From an uncultured Clostridia bacterium (GTDB lineage: Bacteria > Bacillota > Clostridia > Peptostreptococcales > Anaerovoracaceae): a stretch of 10,747 bases of DNA. Made by a program: the position numbers and the translations under genes. The notes below the pieces were generated by a model that searched no databases, was not told the origin of the DNA, and saw nothing but the letters and a program-made list of their open reading frames with translations. The stretch spans positions 1-10,747 of the forward strand of contig CALLHZ010000024.1 in the NCBI GenBank assembly GCA_938009115.1, given 5' to 3'. This document shows positions 1-6,629 of this stretch, one piece after another (position 1 is the first letter of the stretch; each line of letters begins with the position of its first letter).

Positions 1-46
1 ACCACCGAGATCTACACTCTTTCCCTACACGACGCTCTTCCGATCT
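1..46 (+). other. Illumina P5/Read 1 adapter (non-biological)
   Basis: These 46 bases match the TruSeq P5/Read 1 adapter as I remember it, without its first 12 bases: they begin ACCACCGAGATCTACAC and end GACGCTCTTCCGATCT. Genomic insert begins at 47. This is library sequence and should be masked. Confidence 0.98.
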
Positions 47-837
47 TCTTTGACCGGTACGAAAACTGTGAATATGCAGGAAAAGTCTATCCTGTGATCC
101 TGGCGTTTTCCGTCGATCTGGAGGAATTGAATCTTTCCACCGGGAAAACGAGCAATGAGCAGGCCCAAAAATACGTTGCCAGGGAGGGCGGAGGCTGGAA
201 AGTATGCCTGGGGTATACGGATCTGAAGCCCAGTATCCGGAAATACAAATGTCTTGCGCAGGCAGCGCCGAAAGAGACTCCGGATGATATCTGCAAGGCT
301 GCTGTTCTTCGTATCGATCCTCTGACAGGGCTTTTCAGCAATCTCGGATGGATGGAGCAGGCAGAAAAAGAAGTTCTCCGCAGCCGGACTTACGGCAATC
401 CGCTTTCCATGGCGGTCATTACGGTGAAATTGCCCGAAGACAAACGGCAGGACAATGCCTTGAAGGACGCCTGCATTTCTTATGTGGGCGGGGTGTTGGC
501 GGCCAATATGCGCAAGACCGATACGCTCGGAAAATACGACGAAGATTCTTTTGCGGTCATATTTGCAGAAACAGGCCTGAAGGAGGCCGGGCAGGAATTG
601 GGCGGCCTGATCGAACGTTGTGAGGACAAAGAGTACCTCAGCTATGAGATCGGCTGTTCCTTGTGCGCGAATCCGGAAAAGGGCGATTTAAGGGAGAAGC
701 TCGCGGCTGCGCGGAATCTGGCGGCAAAGAAGATCTTTGCCGCAAAAGAGGCGGCTGATATGCCAAGCGCCAGGCTTGGAAAATACAAGGCTTCAGACTT
801 GCTGAACTTCAACAGGAAATGGAAGAATCATTATTGA
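47..837 (+). CDS. Degenerate GGDEF-domain protein, 5'-truncated
   Basis: The reading frame is open from the first insert bases (first full codon at 49), so the N-terminus is missing; the GTG at 94 is only the first internal start-like codon. About 262 residues remain. The first 85 or so fit no family I recognise. A GGDEF-type fold follows: the opening DPLTGLF matches the family DxLTGL(Y/F) signature, and the segment RKTDTLGKYDEDSF aligns with RxxD-x5-GGDEF. The signature itself has become DEDSF, losing both glycines and the catalytic glutamate, and the upstream metal-binding Asp motif (DxDxFK-like) is not visible. Diguanylate cyclase activity is therefore unlikely. The RxxD pattern of the c-di-GMP inhibitory site is kept, so a binding or structural role is possible. 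The gene runs towards the flagellar cluster and stops one base from the fliT-like stop codon. Any sensory or membrane domain would be in the lost 5' part. Confidence 0.75.
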
Positions 838-838
838 A

Positions 839-1195
839 TCAAGGCCTTGAGTAATTCGCGATCTGTTGCCGTTTTTTATTTTCTTTGATTTCTGCGAGCA
901 GGTCCACCTGAATTTTGCAGATGGCATCCGCCATGTCGCGATCCATTGCCAGCAGCAGCTGCACCTGACGGTCCAGCTGCTCTTTCTGGTAGGGCGCGCA
1001 GGCAGTTTTTTCTTCTTGCTTGAAATCTCTTTCAAGTATTTCGATCCGGTTGATCAGATCCTCCCGCTGCAGAAGAATGCCGGGCAGCAGGTCCTCCGAA
1101 CGGAGGCTTCCAAAGAGGCTTTCGCTGACCGCAATGCACTGTCCCAAGAGATCTGTCTTTCGGATAAAATAGTCTTTCGTCCGTATCGATTCCAT
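839..1195 (-). CDS. fliT: FliT/FlgN-like flagellar export chaperone
   Basis: A 118-residue, charged, predicted mostly helical protein with no signal peptide or membrane segment. It lies directly downstream of fliS, where B. subtilis has fliT, the chaperone of the filament cap FliD. Recognisable features are general: a REDLINRIEILERDF segment like those in FlgN/FliT chaperones, and a long C-terminal helix ending in lysines and arginines. Assignment therefore rests on position, size and helical character more than on motifs. The ATG at 1195 is 13 bases after the fliS stop, with a weak GGTG Shine-Dalgarno 7 bases upstream. The frame stays open another 19 codons upstream, but that stretch overlaps the fliS C-terminus in another frame and is unlikely to be translated. 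It is the last gene of the cheA-to-fliT run. The stop lies one base from the convergent GGDEF gene, and no terminator was found. Confidence 0.7.
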   Translation of the reverse strand: MESIRTKDYFIRKTDLLGQCIAVSESLFGSLRSEDLLPGILLQREDLINRIEILERDFKQEEKTACAPYQKEQLDRQVQLLLAMDRDMADAICKIQVDLLAEIKENKKRQQIANYSRP

Positions 1196-1208
1196 TTTGC
1201 TGCACCGG

Positions 1209-1589
1209 TTATTTTTTGGATCGTGCGATCCGGTCTGCCTGTCGGAAGGCAACCTTCAGCTCATCGATGATGCCAAGCAGTTCTTTCAGCAGGCCGGTGT
1301 CCCTGGCGATCGCTGCTTCGGGAAGTTTGTGGTATAAAAACATATACATTTCCGTCAGTTCGATGGAGATCGCATACTGCGCATCCAGGGAATCATTGAG
1401 CGCGGAGATCAGCTTTTGGGCCTTTACGATGCAGTTATAGGCCTTGTAATAGTTTTCAGAAGTGGTCAGGAACATGGCCATACTCACTTGCTTTGAGATT
1501 TCTTCAAAAATTTTGACCACGATTTCTCCGTTGGTCAGCGTTTCCAGCGCCTGTGATTTATAGTGTTGATAGATCGTTGCTTCTTGCAT
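1209..1589 (-). CDS. fliS: Flagellin-specific chaperone FliS
   Basis: A 126-residue cytoplasmic helical protein of typical FliS length. FliS binds the disordered C-terminal end of flagellin and keeps it unpolymerised until export. Family features seen are the N-terminal Tyr-rich YQHYKSQALETLTNGEIVVKI, the second helix with YYKAYNCIVKAQKLISAL, and the C-terminal MYMFLYHKLPEAAIARDTGLL, corresponding to the conserved LYxYLxxRLxxAN.. region. Only 22 bases separate it from the fliD stop, and GGAGGT lies 7 bases before the ATG, so fliD, fliS and the fliT-like gene read as one transcript. The N-terminal region is more diverged than in B. subtilis, but position and length agree with the call. Confidence 0.9.
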   Translation of the reverse strand: MQEATIYQHYKSQALETLTNGEIVVKIFEEISKQVSMAMFLTTSENYYKAYNCIVKAQKLISALNDSLDAQYAISIELTEMYMFLYHKLPEAAIARDTGLLKELLGIIDELKVAFRQADRIARSKK

Positions 1590-1611
1590 GATCGTGACCT
1601 CCAGATGTCAT

Positions 1612-3510
1612 TTACTGTGCTGAGCCGGTATAAAATTGGGCGATGATGGAACTTTGGGAATTGAGCTGCTGAAGGACGGTCTCCATGGTCGTGAATTGCT
1701 TCCAGAGCCGTGATTCTTCTTTTGTGAGACGGGCGTTCAATGTGTCGATCGCTTTATTCGCCATCGTGATCGTGTCGGTGATGTTGTTTTCCGTATCAGA
1801 GGTCGTCAGATCGATCCCGGCGATTTCGACCAGCGTGCCCCGTGTTCCTTTCGGGCCGGTGCTTCTGGTGGCATCGATGATGACGGTGTTGATTTTTGAA
1901 GCGATACCTCCCACTGAAGAAAAAAGATCACGGATCTCCATCGGTTTTTCCGCCAGGGCGTTCTTCAGCTTGGCTTCGTCGATTTTCAGCTTGCCGTTTT
2001 CGGTATAGCCGGCAGAGGTGATGCCCATTTCATTCAGGGATATCCCTGCCTCTTCGATTGGCAGGATGATGGCAGAGTATAGCTTGTTGGCGATCCCCGT
2101 CAAGGCTCGGTCGCCCCGGAGCAGACCTGACTTTGCTTTTTCTTCCCAGCTGGTGATCTGAGCCTCAGTCATTTCCTCTCGCTGCTCATCGGTGAGCGGC
2201 GCATAGTCGGAATAAACCTTCTCCTTCACCATGCTGTTGATCTGATCGATCATGGTATTGTAGCCCTGCACAAACTGCTTGATCGGTTCGACCAAAGCAT
2301 CTGAATCGGCTTCCATGGTGACCGTGATCGGGTCTGCGCCAATGGCGGTTGTGCTCTTCAACTCAAAATCGATGCCGTCGATTTGAAAGCGGTTCGAGGA
2401 CCGTGTGATTTTTGTTCCGTTATAGAATAGAACCGCGTTCTTTCCATAATCCACGACTGCTCCGGATTCTGAGGAAAGCCCCAGCCCGCTCATCAGATTT
2501 CCCTCGGTGTCAGAGATCCGTATATTTTCTCCGCTTCCCTGGCTGTTGGCCGTGATGGAAAACTTGTCCGATACGGAGGAATAGGAGATCGTTACGTTGG
2601 CGCTGCTGGAGTTGATCCTGCTGATCACGGTGGACAGGGGATCGGTTTTATTGAATTCAAAGGCAACTTCATTGATGGTGAACTTGAAGGTATCCAATGG
2701 ATCCAGTTCCGTGTTCAAGGCCAGGTTTTCAAGGCTTTTGGATGTGGACAATGCATTCGATTGATCGTTGACGAGTCCCAGATCCGTCAGGATCTCTTCG
2801 TCTCCGCCGATCGCGCGGACGATCAACTGGGATCCGGGCGCAGTCAGAGAGAGCAAACTGTCATTTATGGATACGCTGATCACGCGGTCATCTGCATTGT
2901 TCACGCCGAAAGATTGGTCGATGGCTGCCTGGAACGCAACGGAAAAGTCTTCCTGCGTCGGATCCAAGCCGAGGCTTTCGATGAAAGCGCTGTCGAAGGT
3001 GATGGTCTTGAGTGTGCCGTCCAGCTGCAAGCCGATCGTCTGACCTGTGATATCCTCCAGGAACAGACTCATGTCCGAAGCGGACAGGCTGCCCGACAGG
3101 GGTTTTGTGACCGGCGTAGCACTTTGGGTTGTTTGCTTTGTTGCAAGCTGAAGTACAGAGTCGATCGTCACGGTCCCCTCTGCGGAAGAAGCCGTGGCGG
3201 ACGCCGACACAGAAGAAGAAGAAGAAGTTGCTTTCACCGTGTTAAAAAACCCGGCGCTTCTGAAATTCGTGGATGACAGGACATCGAGATATTTTGACTG
3301 AAAATCCCTCAGCGCTTTGGCCGTAGAACGGTATGCCGTCTGCTTCCATTGGAGCTTTTGGATGGTTTGTTTTTGTTTGACGATTTTGTTTCTGCTGGAA
3401 GCGGTCAGGTTGAAGACCAGTTCGTCGATATCCATTCCGGACACCAGGCCGCCCATTCCGGTTTTAGCGCTCAGTGCGGTCAGGGAACTGACCGAATTCA
3501 TGGTTGTCAT
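1612..3510 (-). CDS. fliD: Flagellar filament cap / hook-associated protein 2 FliD
   Basis: A 632-residue protein that caps the filament tip and promotes flagellin folding outside the cell. The N-terminal FliD domain covers about residues 18-115 (GLVSGMDIDELV, then QKLQWKQTAYR). It is followed by a Ser-rich stretch (96-110), a flagellin-IN-like segment (about 265-345), the FliD C-terminal domain (about 360-625) and the family ending RLWKQFTTMETVLQQLNSQS (601-620). No signal peptide is present, as expected for a flagellar type III substrate. The ATG at 3510 is supported by an excellent Shine-Dalgarno (GAGGAGG at 3520-3526) and by a sigma-28 promoter just upstream; an in-frame ATG three codons later is a less likely alternative. 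The gene follows cheR by 54 bases and precedes fliS by 22. It is longer than the B. subtilis protein, mainly in the central exposed part, which varies between species. Confidence 0.97.
   Translation of the reverse strand: MTTMNSVSSLTALSAKTGMGGLVSGMDIDELVFNLTASSRNKIVKQKQTIQKLQWKQTAYRSTAKALRDFQSKYLDVLSSTNFRSAGFFNTVKATSSSSSVSASATASSAEGTVTIDSVLQLATKQTTQSATPVTKPLSGSLSASDMSLFLEDITGQTIGLQLDGTLKTITFDSAFIESLGLDPTQEDFSVAFQAAIDQSFGVNNADDRVISVSINDSLLSLTAPGSQLIVRAIGGDEEILTDLGLVNDQSNALSTSKSLENLALNTELDPLDTFKFTINEVAFEFNKTDPLSTVISRINSSSANVTISYSSVSDKFSITANSQGSGENIRISDTEGNLMSGLGLSSESGAVVDYGKNAVLFYNGTKITRSSNRFQIDGIDFELKSTTAIGADPITVTMEADSDALVEPIKQFVQGYNTMIDQINSMVKEKVYSDYAPLTDEQREEMTEAQITSWEEKAKSGLLRGDRALTGIANKLYSAIILPIEEAGISLNEMGITSAGYTENGKLKIDEAKLKNALAEKPMEIRDLFSSVGGIASKINTVIIDATRSTGPKGTRGTLVEIAGIDLTTSDTENNITDTITMANKAIDTLNARLTKEESRLWKQFTTMETVLQQLNSQSSIIAQFYTGSAQ
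3211..3227. repeat. AGA trinucleotide repeat encoding poly-Ser in FliD
   Basis: Five AGA units plus AG on the plus strand; on the coding strand this reads as repeated TCT/TTC and encodes the serine run at FliD residues 96-100. It is short and in frame, so gain or loss of a unit would change serine number without a frameshift. Confidence 0.85.
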
Positions 3511-3519
3511 ACTGCGATT

Positions 3520-3526
3520 CCTCCTC
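3520..3526 (-). promoter_or_regulatory. Strong Shine-Dalgarno of fliD
   Basis: GAGGAGG lies 9 bases upstream of the fliD ATG at 3510. The predicted sigma-28 transcript would start at about 3528, so the ribosome site lies almost at the 5' end of a very short leader. Confidence 0.85.
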
Positions 3527-3534
3527 AGTAATTT

Positions 3535-3561
3535 ATATCGGCAGACGCGGCGAAAACTTAA
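3535..3561 (-). promoter_or_regulatory. Sigma-28 (sigma-D) promoter for fliD
   Basis: On the minus strand TTAAGTTT (3561-3554), 11 bases, then GCCGATAT (3542-3535). This fits TAAAGTTT-N11-GCCGATAA with one mismatch in each half, and the B. subtilis sigma-D form TAAA-N15-GCCGATAT closely. It sits wholly in the 54-base cheR-fliD gap, starting 3 bases after the cheR stop. Transcription would begin near 3528. It gives fliD-fliS-fliT their own late-class promoter in addition to read-through from cheA. Confidence 0.9.
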
Positions 3562-3564
3562 CGG

Positions 3565-4377
3565 TCAACCTTCTTTTCGGTATACAGAGGGCATCACATA
3601 CTTGAATTGATGCCTGCACGAGGACAGGGATTCGCTGTGGCCGATAAAGAAATATCCACCCGGCAGCAAGGCGTTGTAGAATTTGTTTACAACTTCATTT
3701 TTCGTGGGCGCGTCAAAATAAATCATGACATTTCTGCAATAGATCGCATGAAAAGGGCGCCGGAAAGAAAAAGGAGAAAGCAGATTAAAATACCGATAGG
3801 CCACGTTTTTCCTGATTGCATCCGCAACTTGGTAGTGCTGATCATCGATCCTCACAAAATATTTGCTTTTCCACAGCGCCGGCATATGGGCCAATTCGTC
3901 ACCGGCATAGATCCCTTTTTTTGCTGTATCCAGCACTTTGTCAGAAATATCGGAAGCAAGGAGCGTGGTATCCCAGCCGCTGCGATCGCTTCCCAGGTAT
4001 TCTGCTGCCAGGATCGCCAATGTGTAAGGCTCCTGCCCGGAAGAGCAGCCTGCGCTCCAGACCCGAAGATCTTTGCATCCCAAATGCTTGTCGACCCAGG
4101 GAAGCACCTGTTCAAGATAAAAGTCAAAATGACTTTTTTCCCGAAGAAAATAGGTGTGGTTCGTGGTCAGCTTGCTGATCAGAGAAGTCATTTCCTGCCC
4201 TTTTTTGTCCCGGATGGCGCTTTCGAAGTATTCCATATAATTGCTGAAACCAAGAGAGGCGATGTGATTGCTGAGTCTGCCTTCGATCAGATGTCTTTTT
4301 TTCTCCAGATTGACACCGTAGTGTGTTTTGATATAGGAGGTGATGTAGTTGAACTCCTTGTCTTCCAGATTGAGCAT
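3565..4377 (-). CDS. cheR: Chemotaxis receptor methyltransferase CheR
   Basis: A 270-residue protein of normal CheR length. It transfers methyl groups from S-adenosylmethionine to glutamates of chemoreceptors, the adaptation step of chemotaxis. The N-terminal helical domain covers about 1-75 and includes YGVNLEKKRHLIEGRL and TTNHTYFLRE, close to the family TTNxTxFxRE. The SAM-binding domain has SAGCSSGQEPYTLA (108-121), ASDIS (141-145), the catalytic-site region CRNVMIYFD (214-222) and the closing LLPGGYFFIGHSESL (238-251). The start is the ATG at 4377, 26 bases after cheA and preceded by AAAGGA about 12 bases away. The frame remains open upstream, but those 65 codons overlap the cheA 3' end and are Arg/Pro-rich without family similarity. 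It is probably cotranscribed with cheA. Confidence 0.97.
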   Translation of the reverse strand: MLNLEDKEFNYITSYIKTHYGVNLEKKRHLIEGRLSNHIASLGFSNYMEYFESAIRDKKGQEMTSLISKLTTNHTYFLREKSHFDFYLEQVLPWVDKHLGCKDLRVWSAGCSSGQEPYTLAILAAEYLGSDRSGWDTTLLASDISDKVLDTAKKGIYAGDELAHMPALWKSKYFVRIDDQHYQVADAIRKNVAYRYFNLLSPFSFRRPFHAIYCRNVMIYFDAPTKNEVVNKFYNALLPGGYFFIGHSESLSSCRHQFKYVMPSVYRKEG

Positions 4378-4403
4378 GGATTTCAGTGTTCCTTTCTCCG
4401 GTC

Positions 4404-6437
4404 CTACCGGTTCAGCAGCGCCTGCACGTCCAGGATCAGACTGATATTTCCGTTCCCCATAATGGTGCAGCCGGCTACGCCGCTGCCCTTGGCCGCAAAC
4501 CGGTTCAGGTAAGAGGGGAGGGATTTCACGACGATCTGCTGCTTGCCGATCAGTTCGTCGGCGAAAATGCATGCCAGACGATCCCCCGAGTCAACGAGAA
4601 GGAGGATCCCTTCTTCAATATCCGTGTATCCGCCTTTTGTATGGAACACCTCCTGGAGCCGTATGATCGGATAACAAGTACCCCGGATCATCACCATTTC
4701 ATTCTTGTCCGGATCGGTAAGCAGCTGTTTGGCGGTCACTTTGAAAGATTCTCGGATGTTGGGGATCGGAATGTTGTAAATATTGTCACCCACTTTGATG
4801 CCCATCCCTGCAATGATGGACAGAGTCAGCGGGATCTTGAACAGAATGTCGGTCCCGGCGCCTTTGACACTTTCGATCGTCATGGCACCGCCGATCTTCT
4901 CGATACCCTTTCGCACCACATCCATGCCGACACCTCTTCCTGAGAATTCGGTAACGGTGTCTTTGGTTGAGAATCCCGGCAGTGTCAGCAAATTGAAAAT
5001 TTCCCGCTCTGTCATTTCTGCCCCAGACTTGATCAGCAGGTTCCGCTCTTTGGCCTTTTCCAGGATCAGCTCCGGATCAAGGCCCTTGCCGTCATCGCTG
5101 ATGGAGATCATGATGTCGCCACCTACATTTTGTGCCGACAATATGATTTTCCCTTTCGGGTTTTTCTTTGCCGCAATGCGATCCGCCCGCTCTTCGATGC
5201 CATGATCCATGGCATTCCGGACCAGATGCATCAGCGGATCGGCGATCCCGTCGATGATGGTTTTGTCCACCTCCGTCGTCTCGCCCATCAGGACCAGATC
5301 CACATCCTTGGATAGTTTTTTACTCATGTCCCGCACGATCCGGCTCATTTTTTGGAAGGTCGAAGCGATGGGGATCATTCGTATCGACATAACGATACCC
5401 TGGAGCTCGTCGGTCAGTTTGCGGAGCTGGTGTGCTGACTTGCTGAAATTATCCAGGCGCAGGCCGGCAAGATCCGCGCTGCCGGACACCATGGATTCCG
5501 TGATCACGATTTCTCCGACCAAATCCATCAGCGTGTCCAGTTTTGTCAGGTCCACATTGATCAGGTTTTGCTTCGGAGCAGCTCCGTTGCCGGCAGTGCC
5601 GTTGGTTTTTATTGGCGAAGCAGGGGCGGTGCCTGGGGTCGGAGTCTCAGACGCTGCCGTTTCGGCAGGATTTTGCGTTGTGGCTTCTGCTGCAGGAAGC
5701 GCATCGATAAAATCGCAGGTTTCGACGGACGGGATCGCTGCAGCCGCAGCCTTGATCTCCTCTTTTGACAAGTCTGTGGCGATGCTCACATGAAAACCTT
5801 TTTCCGCAATGATTCGTGAGGCGTCCTTGTTGCTGTTTAATTCCATGGGGATCGTGGCCAGCAGCTGACCCATATCTTCCAGCTTGTTCACCAGCATGAA
5901 CGCGCGGATGTTTTCCATCTGGCAGTCCAGGGCAAATCGCACGCAGAGATGATAGATATTTCGAAGATCATGCTCTGCGCCGGTGGCGATCGGGCCGGCG
6001 GCCTGCTCCGTCACCGGTGCCCGGTCCGCCCCCATGCGCTCGGACAGGAGCATGATTTCTTCTACGATACTGTCATTCCCCTGGGATAAAGGTGCCCCCG
6101 CCTGCACTTTTGCCACTTCTTCTTTCAGATAGTCGGAGACTTTCAGCACGAGATCGAACAGTTCGTTGAAAGCATCGCCGGGCAAGCCTTTGTCGCGAAT
6201 GACAAAAAACAGATCCTCCAGCTTATGGGATACGTGGGTAATGGATTCATAGTCCATCATCGCAGAGGATCCCTTGATCGTATGCATGATGCGAAAGATC
6301 TCGTTCACATTTTCGGGCGAGAGCAAGCCGCTCTTTTCCGATTGCAGCAGGATCTCATCCAACTCTTCAAGCAGAGTGGATGATTCAAACAAGTACATTT
6401 GCAGTACGGAATCATTGATCATTTCAGAATCGTTCAT
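4404..6437 (-). CDS. cheA: Chemotaxis sensor histidine kinase CheA
   Basis: A 677-residue cytoplasmic kinase that autophosphorylates under receptor control and passes phosphate to CheY and CheB. Domains in order: HPt/P1 (about 10-110) with phosphoacceptor His52 in HTIKGSS; a P2-like response-regulator docking domain (about 155-250); an Ala/Pro/Thr-rich linker (about 250-290); the P3 dimerisation helices (from NLINVDLTKLDTLMDLVGE); the P4 ATPase with N box HLVRNAMDHG (404-413), DDGKG (448-452) and GRGVGMDV (500-507); and a CheW-like P5 domain (about 535-677). All catalytic signatures are intact. ATG 6437 is the first start codon downstream of the predicted sigma-28 transcription start (about 6481). 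Its Shine-Dalgarno is weak (GGGA, 8 bases before), and the open frame further upstream runs through the promoter, so the longer form is unlikely. No cheW, cheY or cheB lies in the window. Confidence 0.97.
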   Translation of the reverse strand: MNDSEMINDSVLQMYLFESSTLLEELDEILLQSEKSGLLSPENVNEIFRIMHTIKGSSAMMDYESITHVSHKLEDLFFVIRDKGLPGDAFNELFDLVLKVSDYLKEEVAKVQAGAPLSQGNDSIVEEIMLLSERMGADRAPVTEQAAGPIATGAEHDLRNIYHLCVRFALDCQMENIRAFMLVNKLEDMGQLLATIPMELNSNKDASRIIAEKGFHVSIATDLSKEEIKAAAAAIPSVETCDFIDALPAAEATTQNPAETAASETPTPGTAPASPIKTNGTAGNGAAPKQNLINVDLTKLDTLMDLVGEIVITESMVSGSADLAGLRLDNFSKSAHQLRKLTDELQGIVMSIRMIPIASTFQKMSRIVRDMSKKLSKDVDLVLMGETTEVDKTIIDGIADPLMHLVRNAMDHGIEERADRIAAKKNPKGKIILSAQNVGGDIMISISDDGKGLDPELILEKAKERNLLIKSGAEMTEREIFNLLTLPGFSTKDTVTEFSGRGVGMDVVRKGIEKIGGAMTIESVKGAGTDILFKIPLTLSIIAGMGIKVGDNIYNIPIPNIRESFKVTAKQLLTDPDKNEMVMIRGTCYPIIRLQEVFHTKGGYTDIEEGILLLVDSGDRLACIFADELIGKQQIVVKSLPSYLNRFAAKGSGVAGCTIMGNGNISLILDVQALLNR

Positions 6438-6487
6438 AACTGTTGTCCCACTTTCCTGTGCAGTACATTCGGTCTTTTCTACAGTAT

Positions 6488-6514
6488 TTATCGGCACAAA
6501 CGCGGGAAATATTA
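6488..6514 (-). promoter_or_regulatory. Sigma-28 (sigma-D) promoter for cheA
   Basis: On the minus strand TAATATTT (6514-6507), 11 bases, then GCCGATAA (6495-6488). The -10 half is a perfect match to the enterobacterial consensus and the -35 half has two mismatches. The predicted start is near 6481, giving a leader of about 44 nt before the cheA ATG. It would drive cheA-cheR and, by read-through, fliD-fliS-fliT. Confidence 0.85.
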
Positions 6515-6556
6515 GTATCAAGGCAACACCTTCAGTCTAAAAGAAATGGCCGCCGG

Positions 6557-6585
6557 TTGATTTTCCAGAGGAAATAAAATATAGT
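6557..6585 (+). promoter_or_regulatory. Sigma-A-like promoter for the FliK-like/FlhB-like pair
   Basis: TTGATT (6557-6562), a 17-base spacer, then TATAGT (6580-6585): four and five matches to the -35 and -10 consensus at ideal spacing. Transcription would start near 6592. That places the GTG at 6591 at or before the transcript start and supports the TTG at 6630 as the real start codon. Confidence 0.65.
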
Positions 6586-6611
6586 AACTCGTGAAATATT
6601 CAGCACACAGG

Positions 6612-6620
6612 AAGGAAAGG
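6612..6620 (+). promoter_or_regulatory. Shine-Dalgarno supporting the TTG start at 6630
   Basis: AAGGAAAGG lies 9 bases before TTG 6630, with a further AAGG at 6622-6625. The rival GTG at 6591 has its nearest purine block (AGAGGAAA, 6567-6574) 16 bases away, which lies in the promoter spacer. Confidence 0.6.
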
Positions 6621-6629
6621 CAAGGTTCA

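Noticed and set aside
842..881. Possible terminator for the GGDEF gene (T-rich stretch at 872-881)
   Set aside because: No convincing GC-rich stem precedes the T-run, which simply mirrors the Lys-rich end of the fliT-like gene.
3639..3648. GGCCGATAAA on the plus strand, resembling a sigma-28 -10 box
   Set aside because: It encodes the conserved FIGHSES region of CheR on the minus strand, has no TAAA-type -35 at the right spacing, and no plus-strand gene follows.
3607..4512. Plus-strand open frame of about 300 codons opposite cheR and the cheA 3' end
   Set aside because: It crosses two certain genes on the other strand; its composition follows their codon structure and no domain is recognisable.
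4378..4572. N-terminal extension of cheR to position 4572
   Set aside because: The extra 65 codons overlap cheA, are Arg/Pro-rich, and the CheR family starts at the ATG at 4377.
6438..6521. Longer cheA form starting at 6521
   Set aside because: It would begin upstream of and run through the sigma-28 promoter, and the added residues do not fit the HPt domain.
6591..6629. GTG 6591 as start of the FliK-like gene
   Set aside because: It lies at the predicted transcription start (about 6592) and lacks a properly spaced ribosome site; TTG 6630 has one.
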